Of a DNA stretch of 64,000 nt, positions 50,684-59,400 are shown piece by piece. The stretch spans positions 1 to 64,000 of the forward strand of contig DATGMD010000042.1 of assembly GCA_035293805.1 (NCBI GenBank), in the 5' to 3' direction. The notes under the pieces are model-generated. The model saw nothing but the letters and a program-made list of their open reading frames with translations. It did no database searches and was not told the DNA's origin. Each line of letters starts with the position of its first letter. Within the stretch, counting starts at the first letter, position 1. The translations under genes and the position numbers were made by a program. The stretch comes from JAJPHF01 sp035293805. Lineage in GTDB: Bacteria; Chloroflexota; UBA6077; JAJPHF01.

Positions 50684-52111
50684 ATGGAGCCGGTCGACGT
50701 CTGCATCATCGGCGCGGGACCCGGCGGCTACGTCGCGGCGATTCGCGCGGCGCAGCTCGGGCTGAAAGCCGCCGTCGTCGAGCGCGACGAGCTGGGCGGC
50801 GTCTGCCTGAACCGCGGCTGTATCCCCACCAAGGCGCTGCTCCGCACGGCCGAGCTGCTGACGGCCTTCCAGCGCGCCGCTGACTTCGGCATCCACGCCG
50901 AGAACGTGCGCCTCGACTACCCGGCGGCCGTGCGCTACCGCGATGGCGTGGTGCGCAACCTGCGCCAGGGCGTCGGCGGGCTGCTCAAGAGCCAGGGCGT
51001 GCAGGTCCTGAACGGACAGGGCCGCCTGGCGGGACCCGGGCGCGTCACGGTGAGCACCAACGGGTCGAGCGAGACGGTCGAGGCGCGCAACGTCGTCGTC
51101 GCCACCGGCTCGAAGCCGGCGATCCCGCCCATCCCCGGCGCCGACAACCGCGAGCTGGTCATCACCAGCGACGACGCGCTGGCGCTCAAGGAGCTGCCGC
51201 GTAGCGTGGTCGTGATCGGCGGCGGCGCGGTGGGCGCCGAGTGGGCCGACATCTTCCACGCCTTCGGCTGTGAGACGACGATCCTGGAGATGATGCCCAC
51301 GCTCCTGCCGCTGGAGGACGAGGAGATCGGCAAGCAGCTTGCCCGCCTGTTCACGAAGCGCGGTATCACGGTGCTGACGGGCGCGAAGGTGCTCGCCATT
51401 GAGGCCGGCGAGGGCGGCGCCGTCGTGCGCTACCAGGGCGCCGACGGCCAGGAGGCGACCGTCAGCGGCGAGCGCGTGCTGATGGGCGTGGGCCGCGCGC
51501 CGCTCACCGCCGACCTGGGCCTAGAGGCCGCGGGCGTGCAGCTTGACCGCGGTTGGCTGCCCGTGGACGACGCGCTGCAGACGAACGTGCCCGGCATCTA
51601 CGCTATCGGCGACGTGACCCGCCATCAGCTGCTCGCGCACGTCGCGTCGCACCAGGGCATCGTGGCCGTCGAGCGCATGGCCGGCCACTACCGCCGCATC
51701 AACTACGAGCAGGTGCCCGCCTGCACGTTCACCCACCCCGAGGTGGCGTCGGTGGGGCTCACCGAGGCGGCGGCGCGCGAGCGCGGCCATCAGGTACAGG
51801 TCGGCAAGTTCCCCTTCGCGGCGCTCGGCCGCGCGCAGACTTACGGCGACACCGAGGGCTTCGTGAAGGTGGTGGCCGACGAGCGCTACGGCGAGATCCT
51901 CGGCGTCCACATCATCGGCGCGGTGGCCAGCGACATGATCGCCGAGGCGACGATGGCGATGCACCTGGAGGCGACGGTCGAGGACCTGGCCGACACGATC
52001 CACGCCCACCCGACCTGGCCCGAGGCGACCGCCGAGGCGGCGCTCGCCACCCGCGGCCTGGCGCTCCACCTCCTCAAGCCGCGCGAGCGCCGCGCCGGTG
52101 CGGTCACGTAG
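50684..52111 (+). CDS. lpdA: Dihydrolipoyl dehydrogenase
   Basis: E3 (475 residues) reoxidises dihydrolipoamide of 2-oxoacid dehydrogenase or glycine-cleavage complexes with NAD. It has the FAD motif IIGAGPGGYVAAIRAAQLG, the redox disulphide LGGVCLNRGCIPTKAL, the NAD motif VVIGGGAVGAEWADIF, IYAIGDVTRHQLLAH and the active-site HAHPTWPEA. The ATG at 50684 follows GGGAGG. lipB, for lipoate attachment, lies 34 bases downstream. No E1 or E2 gene is present. Confidence 0.96.
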   Translation: MEPVDVCIIGAGPGGYVAAIRAAQLGLKAAVVERDELGGVCLNRGCIPTKALLRTAELLTAFQRAADFGIHAENVRLDYPAAVRYRDGVVRNLRQGVGGLLKSQGVQVLNGQGRLAGPGRVTVSTNGSSETVEARNVVVATGSKPAIPPIPGADNRELVITSDDALALKELPRSVVVIGGGAVGAEWADIFHAFGCETTILEMMPTLLPLEDEEIGKQLARLFTKRGITVLTGAKVLAIEAGEGGAVVRYQGADGQEATVSGERVLMGVGRAPLTADLGLEAAGVQLDRGWLPVDDALQTNVPGIYAIGDVTRHQLLAHVASHQGIVAVERMAGHYRRINYEQVPACTFTHPEVASVGLTEAAARERGHQVQVGKFPFAALGRAQTYGDTEGFVKVVADERYGEILGVHIIGAVASDMIAEATMAMHLEATVEDLADTIHAHPTWPEATAEAALATRGLALHLLKPRERRAGAVT

Positions 52112-52145
52112 CCCCCTTCGCTAGCTGCGCGCCGGGGACGGGTGG

Positions 52146-52919
52146 ATGATCGACCCAGCCGAGCGAGTAGAGGGTTGCCACCGCCGCGGAGAGCGCGACG
52201 CGCAGCCCCCCAACGCCGACGCGCCGTGTCGCTGGGCGTGGCTCGGGCGCGTGGCGTACGGCACCGCGCTAGCGCGGCAGCGGGCGCTGCTGGAGGCACG
52301 CGCGGCGGGCGCGATCCCCGACTCGCTCCTGCTGCTGGAGCACCCGCCGGTGCTTACGCTCGGCCGTCGCGGCAGCCGCGACGACGTGCTGGTATCCGAG
52401 GCCGAGCTGGCGGCGCGCGGCATCGCCGTCTACGAGACGAACCGCGGCGGCCTCGTCACGTACCACGGGCCGGGACAGCTCGTGGCGTATCCCATCGCCG
52501 ATATACGTTCGCTAACGGGCGGCGACGTGGTACGCTACGTGTGGGGCTTGGAGGAAAGCGTCATCCGCGTGCTCGCGGACCTCGGCATCGTGGCGGGCCG
52601 AGACCCGCGGCATCGCGGCGTGTGGGTCGGCAACGCGAAGATCGCGGCGCTGGGCGTGGCGATCTCGCGTGGCGTTACCATGCACGGCATCGCGCTCAAC
52701 CTCCAGCCGGACCTGGACCACTTCGGGCTGATTCATCCGTGCGGCATCCACGATCGTGGGGTGACCTCGGTCGCCGCCGTGCTCGGACACCCGCTGGACC
52801 AGGCGGCCGTCGCTACCGCGCTGGCCCAGGCGTTCGGCTCGGTCTTTGGCCGGCGCATGGTGTATGATCCAGCGGCTCTCGAGAGTGTGCCGCTCTCGAA
52901 TCCCGTGAGCGATTCCTAA
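52146..52919 (+). CDS. lipB: Octanoyl-ACP:protein N-octanoyltransferase
   Basis: LipB moves octanoate from ACP to lipoyl domains, the first step of lipoate synthesis. The motifs are RGGLVTYHGPGQLVAYPI, KIAALGVAISRGVTMHGIALN (catalytic Lys) and HPCGIHDRGVTS (catalytic Cys). At 257 residues it has about 27 extra N-terminal residues before the usual WLGRVAYGTAL, so a later start is possible, although no better one is evident. lipA is not in the window. Confidence 0.93.
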   Translation: MIDPAERVEGCHRRGERDAQPPNADAPCRWAWLGRVAYGTALARQRALLEARAAGAIPDSLLLLEHPPVLTLGRRGSRDDVLVSEAELAARGIAVYETNRGGLVTYHGPGQLVAYPIADIRSLTGGDVVRYVWGLEESVIRVLADLGIVAGRDPRHRGVWVGNAKIAALGVAISRGVTMHGIALNLQPDLDHFGLIHPCGIHDRGVTSVAAVLGHPLDQAAVATALAQAFGSVFGRRMVYDPAALESVPLSNPVSDS

Positions 52920-52969
52920 GCAATCGCGGCTAACCGCGTGGACCAATTGGGAAGGGGAGGAAGCCTGGC

Positions 52970-54265
52970 ATGGGGTGGGTGCGACTCGTACTGGTCCTCG
53001 GATTACTGGTGGGCCTGCCGGCGGCGCGCGCGTCGGGGCAAGAGCAGTCGCCGCCGGGCGGGGCGAATCCAGCGGCCGCGCCGCGGCTGGACGGCAGCCC
53101 GCCCCCCGCTGCCCCCGCAGCTGACGATAGCCCGGGCTGGGTGGCCACGGTCCGCGCCGCCGAGCTGTGGTCAGACTCGGATGGCGGCACGAGCTTCGGG
53201 CAGGTGCCGCAGTGGAGCTACTTCCAGCTCACCGGGCGCGACGCCAACGGCCGCATCTACGTCCTGAACCCACGCACCGAAAACTACGCCTGGATCGAGG
53301 CCGACGCGGTCGGCCCGGTGCCCGCTCCGACCGATGATTCGTACCTGCGCGACCCGGACCCGGCGCCCGCGGCAACGGCGGACACGCCCCCCGACACGGC
53401 GAGCGCCCCCGACGCGTCGACCGCTCAGTGGGTCGCCAACTTCCGACCGGCCGACCTCTGGTCGGACTCGGACGGCGGCACCGACTTCGGCGTCGCGCGC
53501 CAGTGGAGCTATTTCGCGCTCACGGGCCAAGCCGAGAACGACCGCCTGTACGTGTTCAATCCCCGGACCCAGAACTACGCTTGGATCGACGCGGATGCTG
53601 TCGGACCGACCGGCGCGCCGCCCGATTGGTACCTGCGCCAGCCGGAGCTGCTCTACAGCGTTCAGAAGCCCGGCCGCATCGTCGGTGGCTACAACGTGCG
53701 CAGCTGGCCGAGCGTGCGCGACGACACCCGCCTGCGGCAGCTTGGGCACAACGCGCCGGTCTTTGTGGAGGAGGCGGTACGGGGCGATGACGGCGAGGAG
53801 TGGTACCGCATCGGCGACGAGGAGTACGTCAACGCCTCGGGGGTGAAGATCCCGCGGAACCCGCCCCAGTATTTCCAGGGCCGCTGGATCGACGTGGACC
53901 TGAGCGAGCCGGCCATGGTAGCTGCATACGAGGGCGACAAGCTCGTCTACGCCACGCTGTCTATCAAAGGCACCCAGATGGATCCGACGCCGACCGGCGT
54001 GTACCACATCCAGCGCCGCGTGGCCGACGAGACGATGGACAGTGCGACGCTGGGTATTCCGCGCAACTCGCCTCGCGGCTACTACCTGCAGCATGTGCTG
54101 TACACACAGTACTTCACCTCGAACGGGGCCTCGATCCACTACAATTACTGGTCAAGCATGTGGGGCTACTCCGGGAGCCACGGCTGCCTGGGCATGACGC
54201 TCGACGACGCGCTGTGGTTCTGGAACTGGGCCGGCGTCGGCACGCTGCTCAACATTCACTACTAA
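52970..54265 (+). CDS. Exported L,D-transpeptidase (YkuD) with duplicated SH3-like modules
   Basis: The 431-residue protein has a signal peptide (LVLVLGLLVGLPAARASG), two tandem modules of about 60 residues (each WVA..R.A.LWSDSDGGT.FG..) near residues 56-115 and 150-210, a further SH3-like segment (GGYNVRSWPSVRDDTRLRQLG in parts), and a YkuD domain (YHIQRRVADETM to the end). The active site reads SGSHGCLGM with His404 and Cys406; the Arg usually two residues after the Cys is Gly. It should form 3-3 peptidoglycan cross-links or anchor proteins. Confidence 0.9.
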   Translation: MGWVRLVLVLGLLVGLPAARASGQEQSPPGGANPAAAPRLDGSPPPAAPAADDSPGWVATVRAAELWSDSDGGTSFGQVPQWSYFQLTGRDANGRIYVLNPRTENYAWIEADAVGPVPAPTDDSYLRDPDPAPAATADTPPDTASAPDASTAQWVANFRPADLWSDSDGGTDFGVARQWSYFALTGQAENDRLYVFNPRTQNYAWIDADAVGPTGAPPDWYLRQPELLYSVQKPGRIVGGYNVRSWPSVRDDTRLRQLGHNAPVFVEEAVRGDDGEEWYRIGDEEYVNASGVKIPRNPPQYFQGRWIDVDLSEPAMVAAYEGDKLVYATLSIKGTQMDPTPTGVYHIQRRVADETMDSATLGIPRNSPRGYYLQHVLYTQYFTSNGASIHYNYWSSMWGYSGSHGCLGMTLDDALWFWNWAGVGTLLNIHY

Positions 54266-54274
54266 GCCAATCGC

Positions 54275-54322
54275 CGGGTTATCGTGAAGGATCGGCACAA
54301 GCCGATCCCTCACGATAACCCG
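54275..54322. terminator. 22-bp hairpin after the L,D-transpeptidase gene
   Basis: 54275-54296 and 54301-54322 are inverted repeats with one mismatch and an ACAA loop. It begins 10 bases after the stop codon. No T-run follows, so termination would be non-canonical. It is less GC-rich than the REP family and unrelated to it. Confidence 0.6.
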
Positions 54323-54697
54323 TTCCAGACCACACGGCGCGGTTCGTGTCGGCGCGTCGCGGCTGCGGCTGAGCCGTTCGCGCCAGGCCACGCCGCATTT
54401 GCCTATTCCTAGGAATGGGGATCCGTCTAGCCTGCGAGCCGACTCGGCGGATCACAGTTCTGTAGCTGTGCGGGAATGTCGCCGGTTCGGGTTGTTGTAT
54501 GGTATGCTGCTAACACGCCGGTGATGCAGCTACCCCTGTCGTAGCCCCTAGTCTTTCCTCCCGCGGCCGATGCGACCAGGCCGCGACTTGAAGAAGCGGT
54601 TGGCCGCGACTTGGCGTCGACCGCACCACGCGGCCGATGCTCAGGCCGCTTCGGACCTCGATGCGCCGCGAGCGCGCTTGCCAGGGAGATGAGAAGC
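54323..54697 (+). other. Gap and probable long leader of the cold-shock-domain gene
   Basis: About 375 bases contain no gene I can support. TATGCT at 54503-54508 is a possible -10 with a poor -35. The part after it has two copies of GCGGCCGATGC and of GGCCGCGACTTG, so the RNA could adopt alternative folds. A long structured leader is a known trait of cold-shock genes; applying it here is inference. Confidence 0.4.
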
Positions 54698-56224
54698 ATG
54701 CCGGACCACCAGGACAGCGGGCAGGCCCCGGCGGAGACCCCGCGTCCCGCCCGCCCGCAGCCGCGGCGCCGCGCGGCGCCACCGAGCGAGCCGCCGCCCC
54801 CCGTGGAACACGCGGGCAGCGCCGAAGCGCGACCGACGCCGCCGCGGCGCCGCCGGACCAGCGCACCGGCCGAGTCCGCGGAGGGCGGGGCGCCCCTCGC
54901 GGTCGCCGCGCCGCCGCGCCCGCGGCGTGCCAGGCGGGCCGCGGACCCCGAAGCCGCGGCCGCCCTCACGGCGCCGGCGCGGCGCCGACGAACCAGCCCG
55001 GTCCAAGATCAAGCTACGGACGAGACGCCCGCGGCGCTCGTCCGGCCCGCCAGGCGGCGCGCGCCTGCGGCAGCTGCCACGGACGCCGACGTTCCTGCGG
55101 CCGCCGCCCCGCCGCGCGCCCAGCACCCTCGCCGGCGGGTCAGCACTCCCGCAGCGGCGACTGATGTCGCGGCCGCGGATGCCCCGGCTCCCGCCGCGGA
55201 GGCGCCCGCGCCGCCGCTCCCCAGCGCCGAGCCGCTGCTTCCGGCCGCGCCAGCGCTGCCGGCTCCCGCGCCGGCTGCGGCCACCACGGATGTGGCCGCT
55301 GCCAGCGCCCCCGCGCGCGCGGCTTGGCGCCGCCGCCGCGGGCGGACCACCCCGGCACCCGCCGAAGAGGCGAGCCCGCCGTTGGTTGCCGACGAGACCG
55401 ACAGCTCGCCGGCCGCGAGCCTCCCCGCATCGCCGCCGCTCACGGCCCCGCTACGGGGACCGCGTCGCGCGCCGCGCTACGGGGACGGGGCGCCCGCCCG
55501 CCGCACGCCAGGCGGGGACAATGCACCGGCCCCACGCGAAGGCCAGTGGGCAGGCAACCGCGGCGCCCGACCGCCGTCTTCGCCCGATGCGCGCCAGCGC
55601 CCAGCCGGCGGGGCCTTCGGTCGGCCGCGCGCCGGCGCCCCGCCGCTGCGCCCGGGCAGCCCGCCGGTGCATTCGGGGCCCGCTCGGACCCGCCAGAGCG
55701 GGCCTCCGATGCGACAGAACCCGGACGATCTGCGACCCCGCCGCGGGCCTATCGTCGACCCACGTCGCCGCCCCACGCCCGAGGAGGCCTCGGCCATCTC
55801 GGCGCGCGGCACCCGGGGCGCCCAGATGCAGGGCAAGATCAGTGAGCTGTCGCGCGACCGCGGCTTTGGTTTCCTCGTGGACAACGCGGGCCGCAAGCGG
55901 TTCTTCCACCGCTCGGCCGTCGTCAACGGCGCATTCGACACGCTGCGCGAGGGCCAGCAGGTCCAGTTCGAGCCACGCGACGACGTGAAGGGGCTGCGCG
56001 CGATCAACGTGCGCCCGGCGATCCTCGGCCGGCCCCGCCCCGGTGCCCGACCGGCGCCTTGGGAACGCGGCAATCAACGGCTCGACGCCGAGCCGCCGCG
56101 CCGCGGCGGGATGCCCCGCCGCCCAGCCGGCCCGGCCCCTGGCGCCTCCCCCTGGCGCTCGTCGCTCAGTCCCTTCCGCGGCGACCCGCCGCCAGCCGCG
56201 CCCCCGCGCCGCCGGCGCGGCTAG
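54698..56224 (+). CDS. Cold-shock-domain protein with a very long disordered N-terminal region
   Basis: Of 508 residues only about 378-440 form a recognisable fold: a cold-shock OB domain (MQGKISELSRDRGFGFLVDN, KRFFHRSAVV, FDTLREGQQVQFEPRDD). The RNP1-like GFGFL and RNP2-like FFHRSAV are intact. The first 375 or so residues are Pro/Ala/Arg-rich with many RRR clusters (PRRRRTSAPAE, WRRRRGR), and about 68 similar residues follow the domain. ATG 54698 has AGGGAG at good spacing. Cationic low-complexity sequence plus one RNA-binding domain suggests RNA condensation or ribosome association; this is inference. Confidence 0.85.
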   Translation: MPDHQDSGQAPAETPRPARPQPRRRAAPPSEPPPPVEHAGSAEARPTPPRRRRTSAPAESAEGGAPLAVAAPPRPRRARRAADPEAAAALTAPARRRRTSPVQDQATDETPAALVRPARRRAPAAAATDADVPAAAAPPRAQHPRRRVSTPAAATDVAAADAPAPAAEAPAPPLPSAEPLLPAAPALPAPAPAAATTDVAAASAPARAAWRRRRGRTTPAPAEEASPPLVADETDSSPAASLPASPPLTAPLRGPRRAPRYGDGAPARRTPGGDNAPAPREGQWAGNRGARPPSSPDARQRPAGGAFGRPRAGAPPLRPGSPPVHSGPARTRQSGPPMRQNPDDLRPRRGPIVDPRRRPTPEEASAISARGTRGAQMQGKISELSRDRGFGFLVDNAGRKRFFHRSAVVNGAFDTLREGQQVQFEPRDDVKGLRAINVRPAILGRPRPGARPAPWERGNQRLDAEPPRRGGMPRRPAGPAPGASPWRSSLSPFRGDPPPAAPPRRRRG

Positions 56225-56332
56225 CGGTGCGCTAACCGGGCCCTGGCGTCCCGGGACAGGCCCGCTACGCAGCCGATCGCCCCGAGGGGCGCTCCGCCAC
56301 CCGCGCGCCCCGGATGCGGCGGCGCCGCACCG

Positions 56333-56362
56333 TTGACAATCGCGTGCGGCGCCTGGTAGCTT
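56333..56362 (+). promoter_or_regulatory. Strong promoter for the small coiled-coil gene
   Basis: A perfect TTGACA (56333-56338) is followed after 18 bases by TAGCTT (56357-56362), with TG one base before the -10 (TGGTAGCTT). The transcript would begin near 56370. Confidence 0.7.
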
Positions 56363-56456
56363 TCCCTGCGCGCGGGCGGTCGACCGCGCGACGCACGCTT
56401 GGCGAGCTTGGCGACATGCGCTATCAGCCGCGTCCCGCGCCGTCCGGGTCCGCGCC

Positions 56457-56636
56457 GTGAGCGCGCCGCCGCCCGCCGAGGACCCCGCCGCTCAGCTCGC
56501 GGCCCTGCAGCGGGAGATCGAGCAGGTGCATCTCGAAGTTCACGAGCTGGCCGAGGAGGTCGCCGACTTGCGCCGCGCGCTCGAGCGGCTCCCCGGCTGG
56601 CTCCACTGGCTCGTCCGCTTGCCGCCCCGCCCCTGA
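56457..56636 (+). CDS. Small coiled-coil protein (59 residues)
   Basis: GTG 56457 opens a 59-residue frame: a Pro-rich start (SAPPPAEDPAAQ), a heptad-like helix (LAALQREIEQVHLEVHELAE then EVADLRRALERL), and an amphipathic Trp-containing end (PGWLHWLVRLPPRP). A 14-codon frame starting at ATG 56416 ends exactly over its start (GTGA), so it could be a coupled leader peptide. A strong promoter lies upstream. The next gene begins 30 bases downstream. I recognise no family. Confidence 0.6.
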   Translation: MSAPPPAEDPAAQLAALQREIEQVHLEVHELAEEVADLRRALERLPGWLHWLVRLPPRP

Positions 56637-56666
56637 ACGCCGCCATGACACAGGAGAGCCCGTCCG

Positions 56667-57755
56667 ATGACGACCACGGCCCGCATCTGCGCGCTGCTGC
56701 TCGCCAGCCTGCTGTGGCTGCCGCCCAGCCTCGCGCTCGGACAGACGAGTGCCCCCCCGGATCCGAACGAGGGCGCGTTCGGGCAAACCATCAGCGCGCC
56801 GGACCCCACCAACGAGCCAAGTTCCGCCGCTCAAGCGACGCCAGTGCCGGCCAGCGGGGACGGCCCGAGCGGCCCCCCGGCCGCCTCAACCCGCGTGGCG
56901 ATCGACCGCCCGGCGAGCGGCGCCACGACGCAGCAACGCTTCACGATCATGGGTTGGGCGGTGGACCCCGAGAGCACGGGCACCGGGGTCGACGCCGTGT
57001 ACGTCTACCTGGATGGCGAGGCGGGCCATGGCTACTTCCTGGGGGCCGCGGAGTACGGCGGCGATCGCCCCGACGTGGCCACGCAGCTTGGCCAGCCGCG
57101 GTACGGCCCCTCCGGGTATCAGCTGCAGGTCGAGGTCCCGCCGGGCGAGCACACGCTCTACGTCTACGCCCGGCAGCGGGGCGGCGAGCCGCGCCAATGG
57201 TCGGCGCCCGCTACCGTCGACGTCATGGCGGTCGCCGACGGCACCGCCCCCTCGGCCGTCCGCCAGCCTGTGGTGCCAGGAGGCTGCGGGCGAGCGCCCG
57301 ACGGCACCTGTCTGAACCGGTCCAACGCCGCCGGTCCCACCTGTCCGTTGATCGACACGGATGGGCAGTGCTTGCCCGCCCCGCCCGGCGCGCTGCCGGG
57401 GCTCGTGGGCCAATCCAACACGCCACCCAGCGACAACCCCGCGATGGGGCCCTGCATCCAGTACGACGCGACGAACCACTGCTCGGCCTACGCGAACAAC
57501 CAGACGTCGAGCTTCAACCTGCGCGCCGAAGGCACCGGCCAGATGACCACGCTCACATGGAGCGCCGTCTCCGGCACCGTAACCTACGAGGTCCTGCGCT
57601 GCACCGGCGCCAACGGGCAAAACTGCGTCAGCGTAGCCACGCTGAGCGCCACCCGCTATCAACTGCCCCGCGCCGCAAACACCTGGTATCAGGTGCAGGC
57701 GCGCTCCGGGTCCGGGCAGGTGCTCGCTAGCTCCAACATCGCCAGCGCGCCATAA
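56667..57755 (+). CDS. Secreted protein with Ig-like GWAVD domain and fibronectin-III-like domain
   Basis: The 362-residue product has a signal peptide (ICALLLASLLWLPPSLALG), a Pro/Ser linker, a beta domain containing FTIMGWAVDPESTGTGVDAV and GGDRPDVATQLGQPRYGPSGYQL in parts (a repeat common in secreted bacterial proteins), a Cys-rich middle (GGCGRAPDGTCLNRS, TCPLIDTDGQCL) and a C-terminal FN3-like domain (TTLTWSAVSGTVTYEVLRC). Eight or so cysteines suggest disulphides. It is probably a cell-surface or matrix protein. It is co-directional with the small coiled-coil gene. Confidence 0.78.
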   Translation: MTTTARICALLLASLLWLPPSLALGQTSAPPDPNEGAFGQTISAPDPTNEPSSAAQATPVPASGDGPSGPPAASTRVAIDRPASGATTQQRFTIMGWAVDPESTGTGVDAVYVYLDGEAGHGYFLGAAEYGGDRPDVATQLGQPRYGPSGYQLQVEVPPGEHTLYVYARQRGGEPRQWSAPATVDVMAVADGTAPSAVRQPVVPGGCGRAPDGTCLNRSNAAGPTCPLIDTDGQCLPAPPGALPGLVGQSNTPPSDNPAMGPCIQYDATNHCSAYANNQTSSFNLRAEGTGQMTTLTWSAVSGTVTYEVLRCTGANGQNCVSVATLSATRYQLPRAANTWYQVQARSGSGQVLASSNIASAP

Positions 57756-57781
57756 GCCTCTGTGTGCAGGCGCGCCCGCTT

Positions 57782-57806
57782 GCCGGGAGCCGGGGGGCTC
57801 CCCGGC
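57782..57806. terminator. GC-rich hairpin between converging genes
   Basis: GCCGGGAGC (57782-57790) pairs with GCTCCCCGGC (57797-57806) with one bulged base. It lies between the stop codons of the converging genes at 57755 and 57810 and could serve both. No T-run is present. Confidence 0.5.
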
Positions 57807-57809
57807 CCA

Positions 57810-57983
57810 CTATTGCTCGTCCTCGTCGTCCCAGGGCGCCGGCAGCGCGCAGTGATTCTCCACCACCACGCTGCCCGCCAGCGGGCACACCGCGAAGCCG
57901 TGGTCACAGGACCAGGTGCTGTCACAACGGGGGCACCAGTGGAGATGCCCGGGTAGGGTGGCAAGCTGCGCGGCCGGCGACAT
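57810..57983 (-). CDS. Small Cys-rich protein (57 residues)
   Basis: The frame from ATG 57983 encodes MSPAAQLATLPGHLHWCPRC and then DSTWSCDHGFAVCPLAG, with a CPRC pair, two further Cys and several His, ending in an acidic DDEDEQ. This looks like a small zinc ribbon. AGGTGGGGG precedes the ATG. It is divergent from the ArsA gene with a gap of about 215 bases. The Cys/His pattern and start signal argue that it is real, but I know no family for it. Confidence 0.55.
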   Translation of the reverse strand: MSPAAQLATLPGHLHWCPRCDSTWSCDHGFAVCPLAGSVVVENHCALPAPWDDEDEQ

Positions 57984-58198
57984 GACCCCCACCTTTCTCG
58001 TCTCGTTCGGCCCCGATGGCTGTTGCAGCGGGGCACGCTCGCTTTGCGAACGCCTAACGCAACCTCCGTGCCGCCGCGCTCGGCACCCGGCCCACGGCGT
58101 CGCTCCACGCGTGCTGGTAATGTTTCCCGCCGCAGCCGTTGGGCGGTACTCTGGAAGAGAGGGGCGGGAAGGGGCTCATAGCGCCCCCGGGGAGCACC

Positions 58199-59398
58199 AT
58201 GCGGATCGTCCTGTACACGGGCAAGGGCGGCGTTGGCAAGACGACCGTCGCCGCCGCGACCGCCGTCCGCTGCGCTGAGCTAGGGTATCGCACGGTCGTG
58301 CTCAGCACCGACCTGGCCCACAGCCTGGCCGACAGCTTCGACCGGCCGCTCGCGCCCGAGCCGGTCGTGGTGGCGCCCAACCTCTGGGCGCAAGAGACTG
58401 ACATCTACTACAACGTGCGCAGATACTGGGGGCGCGTCCAGGAATGGGTGTCCATGCTGCTCGCCTGGCGTCAGATCGACGAGCTGATCGCCGACGAGCT
58501 GAGCGTGCTGCCGGGCATGGACGAGCTGGCCAACCTGCTGTGGATCAACAACCACCGCGAGAGCGGCGCCTACGACGTCATCATCGTCGACTGCGCGCCG
58601 ACGGGCGAGACGCTGCGCCTGCTCAGCTTCCCCGACGTGGCGCGCTGGTGGATGGAGAAGATCTTCCCCATCCATCGCCGCGCCGCGCAGGTCGTGCGGC
58701 CGCTCGGCCGCGCGCTGTTCGATCTCCCCGTGCCCGACGACGAGGTGTACGACGCGGTGAAAGACCTGTTCGGCCAGCTCGACGAGCTACATACGATGCT
58801 GGTCGACCAGCAGCTCACCTCGGTCCGGCTCGTGCTGAATCCCGAGAAGATGGTCGTCAAAGAAGCCCAGCGCACGTACACTTACCTGAACCTCTTCGGC
58901 TACGCCACGGATCTCGTCGTCTGCAACCGGGTCCTCCCGCGCGAGGTGACCGACCACTACTTCGACGCCTGGAAGGCGACGCAGGCCCGCTACCGTCAGA
59001 CCGTCGAGGAGGGCTTCGCGCCCATCCCCATTCGCGACGCGCCGCTGTTCGGCCACGAGATCGTGGGGCTGGACGGTTTGCGTGAGATGGCGGCGGCGCT
59101 GTACGGCGACGCCGACCCGAGCCAAGTGTTCTTCGCCGGACGCGGCCACCATATCGAGAAGCACGACGGCGAGTACGTGCTCAGCCTCCAGCTGCCGTTC
59201 GCCAGCAAGGATCAGGTGGCAGTCTTCCAGACAGGCGACGAGCTAGTGGTCCACGTGGGCAGCCAGAAGCGGAACGTGATCCTGCCGCGCGCACTGGTGG
59301 GACTGCAGCCGCACGGCGCGCGCTTCGAGGATGGGGCGCTGCGCATTCGCTTCGTCGCGCCGGCGGCGGGGACGACGCGCGCGACGGAAAGGAGCTAG
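58199..59398 (+). CDS. ArsA/GET3-family ATPase with C-terminal HSP20-like domain
   Basis: The 399-residue protein has a single ArsA ATPase domain: the deviant P-loop YTGKGGVGKTTVAAATAV at the N-terminus, STDLAHSLADSF and the switch DCAPTGETLRLLSFP. Residues about 320-390 form a beta-rich HSP20-like tail (EYVLSLQLPFASKDQVAVFQ, then RNVILPRALVG). No arsenic operon genes are nearby. Known relatives insert tail-anchored proteins or handle anions, so the role here is open. ATG 58199 has GGGGAG upstream. The next gene starts two bases after its stop. Confidence 0.88.
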   Translation: MRIVLYTGKGGVGKTTVAAATAVRCAELGYRTVVLSTDLAHSLADSFDRPLAPEPVVVAPNLWAQETDIYYNVRRYWGRVQEWVSMLLAWRQIDELIADELSVLPGMDELANLLWINNHRESGAYDVIIVDCAPTGETLRLLSFPDVARWWMEKIFPIHRRAAQVVRPLGRALFDLPVPDDEVYDAVKDLFGQLDELHTMLVDQQLTSVRLVLNPEKMVVKEAQRTYTYLNLFGYATDLVVCNRVLPREVTDHYFDAWKATQARYRQTVEEGFAPIPIRDAPLFGHEIVGLDGLREMAAALYGDADPSQVFFAGRGHHIEKHDGEYVLSLQLPFASKDQVAVFQTGDELVVHVGSQKRNVILPRALVGLQPHGARFEDGALRIRFVAPAAGTTRATERS

Positions 59399-59400
59399 CG

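Noticed and set aside
57689..58108. 139-codon minus-strand frame over the 3' end of the Ig-like gene
   Set aside because: It is Arg/Gly/Pro-rich, overlaps the secreted-protein gene, and is in a different frame from the better 57-residue Cys-rich candidate.
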